Origin: Chitinophaga pinensis
GTDB lineage: Bacteria; Bacteroidota; Bacteroidia; SXHM01
Direction: 5' to 3'
Assembly: GCA_945889235.1 (NCBI GenBank)
Contig: CAMDBK010000155.1
Span: 1 to 7,206, forward strand
Length of the DNA stretch: 7,206 nucleotides
In this document: positions 6,513-7,206 of the stretch, piece after piece
Numbering within the stretch: the first letter of the stretch is position 1
Layout of the letters: every line of letters starts with the position of its first letter
Made by a program: the position numbers and the translations under genes
Notes under the pieces: generated by a model
The model's input: only the letters and a program-made list of their open reading frames with translations
What the model was told of the DNA's origin: nothing
Databases searched by the model: none

Positions 6513-7206
6513 TTAACTGTTCAATGGAATAGTAACGGTAACTACAGTTCCTTTTCCGGGCTTGGAATTAATGAGTACATCTCCTTTATGCATTTTTGCC
6601 CGTGTCTTTATATTCTGCAGACCAAGACCTTTATTATATTTTGCGAGGTTAAACCCCTTTCCCTTGTCACCGACTGTTAATACTAACTTAGTATTAGTTG
6701 TGCTGATATCAACGTGTATTGTTTTACTTCCTGAATGTTAAATGCTGTTATTTATCAATTCCTGAACCATCCTGTAAATTGATAATTCCAGAGATGGATC
6801 AAGGATTCCATTAAATTTAGAAGTGGTAAAATTAATTTTAACGCCAAAATCTACAGAGGCATGCCGGCAGCAATCTTTTATTGCCTTAGCAAGTCCTAAT
6901 TCCTCAAGACCTGGAGGAGCAAGATTATGCGTAATAGATTTTACTTCCGCACCTGCTTTGCCAATAAGGTGACGTATGTTAACAAAAGTTTTTTCAGCTT
7001 TAGCTGATTTAAGTTTTTTCAGATCTGATTCAAGGTGCATGAGATTTAAACTCAATGCTCCCAGATTTTGCCCCAGTCCGTCATGCAACTCGCCTGATAC
7101 ACGTTTACGTTCTGCTTCCTGACCTTCAATTAGTGCATTTAATACAATTTGCTCTGCCCTTTTAATAGTAGTTACATCTCTGGTAATAATCATAAACTCA
7201 TCTATT
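6513..7206 (-). pseudogene. PAS/HisKA_3 sensor histidine kinase interrupted by one in-frame TAA; 5' end beyond window
   Basis: The frame is open to the right edge and reads IDEFMIITRDVTTIKRAEQ, the usual end of a PAS domain, so the Met at 7193 is probably internal. A HisKA_3 domain follows, with EAERKRVSGELHDGLGQ at 26-42 from that Met and the phosphoacceptor His37. The HATPase N-box reads ELINNSI and is then cut by TAA at 6740-6738. Beyond the stop the same frame continues HSGSKTI, then DKGKGFN, GLGLQNIKTRAKMHKG and KPGKGTVVTVTIPLNS before a natural TAA at 6515-6513. Family members read NNSIKHSG here, so the stop replaces one Lys codon, explained by a single AAA-to-TAA change. A protein ending at the stop would keep the dimerisation and phosphoacceptor helices but lose the ATP-binding glycine boxes. 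A real recent mutation, a sequencing error and readthrough are all possible. Confidence 0.85.

Noticed and set aside
6738..6740. Possibility that TAA is reassigned to an amino acid in this organism, explaining the interrupted kinase
   Set aside because: The SiaB-like and response regulator genes use TAA as their terminal stop at the expected protein ends, so the standard code applies.

Overview
The window looks like chromosomal DNA from a member of the Bacteroidota (class and genus not determinable). The reasons are AT-rich DNA, start codons preceded by A/T-rich leaders with no Shine-Dalgarno sequence, promoter boxes of the TAnnTTTG / TTTG type used by this phylum, and a gene set (glycosyltransferase, MnmE, long-chain acyl-CoA synthetase, SiaB-like kinase, NarL-type two-component proteins) typical of it. 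There are seven clear genes plus one likely 30-residue membrane miniprotein. There is no rRNA, tRNA, CRISPR array, transposase or phage gene.

Left block (1-3838): the 3' part of a family-4 type glycosyltransferase runs rightward off the left edge and converges on a leftward pair. That pair is a long-chain acyl-CoA synthetase followed, after only 6 nt, by mnmE, which starts on TTG. The two are almost certainly one transcript. Its likely promoter is at 3979-4009, so the leader is over 100 nt long and carries a dispersed-type inverted repeat and a short tandem repeat.

Middle (3839-5038): a divergent intergenic region of 177 bp separates the acyl-CoA synthetase from a rightward nitronate-monooxygenase-like flavin oxidoreductase.

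Right block (5045-7206): a signalling cluster, visibly more AT-rich than the left half. It holds a SiaB-type (DUF6272) GHKL kinase on the minus strand, probably preceded in the same transcript by the 30-residue single-span membrane protein. Divergent from these is a NarL/LuxR-type response regulator with a perfect dyad, laid out like a NarL 7-2-7 site, 8 bp before its start codon. Converging on the regulator is a HisKA_3 sensor kinase whose PAS-like N-terminus lies beyond the right edge. Its reading frame is broken by exactly one TAA in the N-box of the ATPase domain, while the remaining 75 codons to the natural stop are intact and well conserved. This single-stop lesion is the most striking thing in the window. 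The kinase and regulator may be a cognate pair, with the SiaB-like kinase adding a serine/threonine-type switch, but that is inference from proximity.
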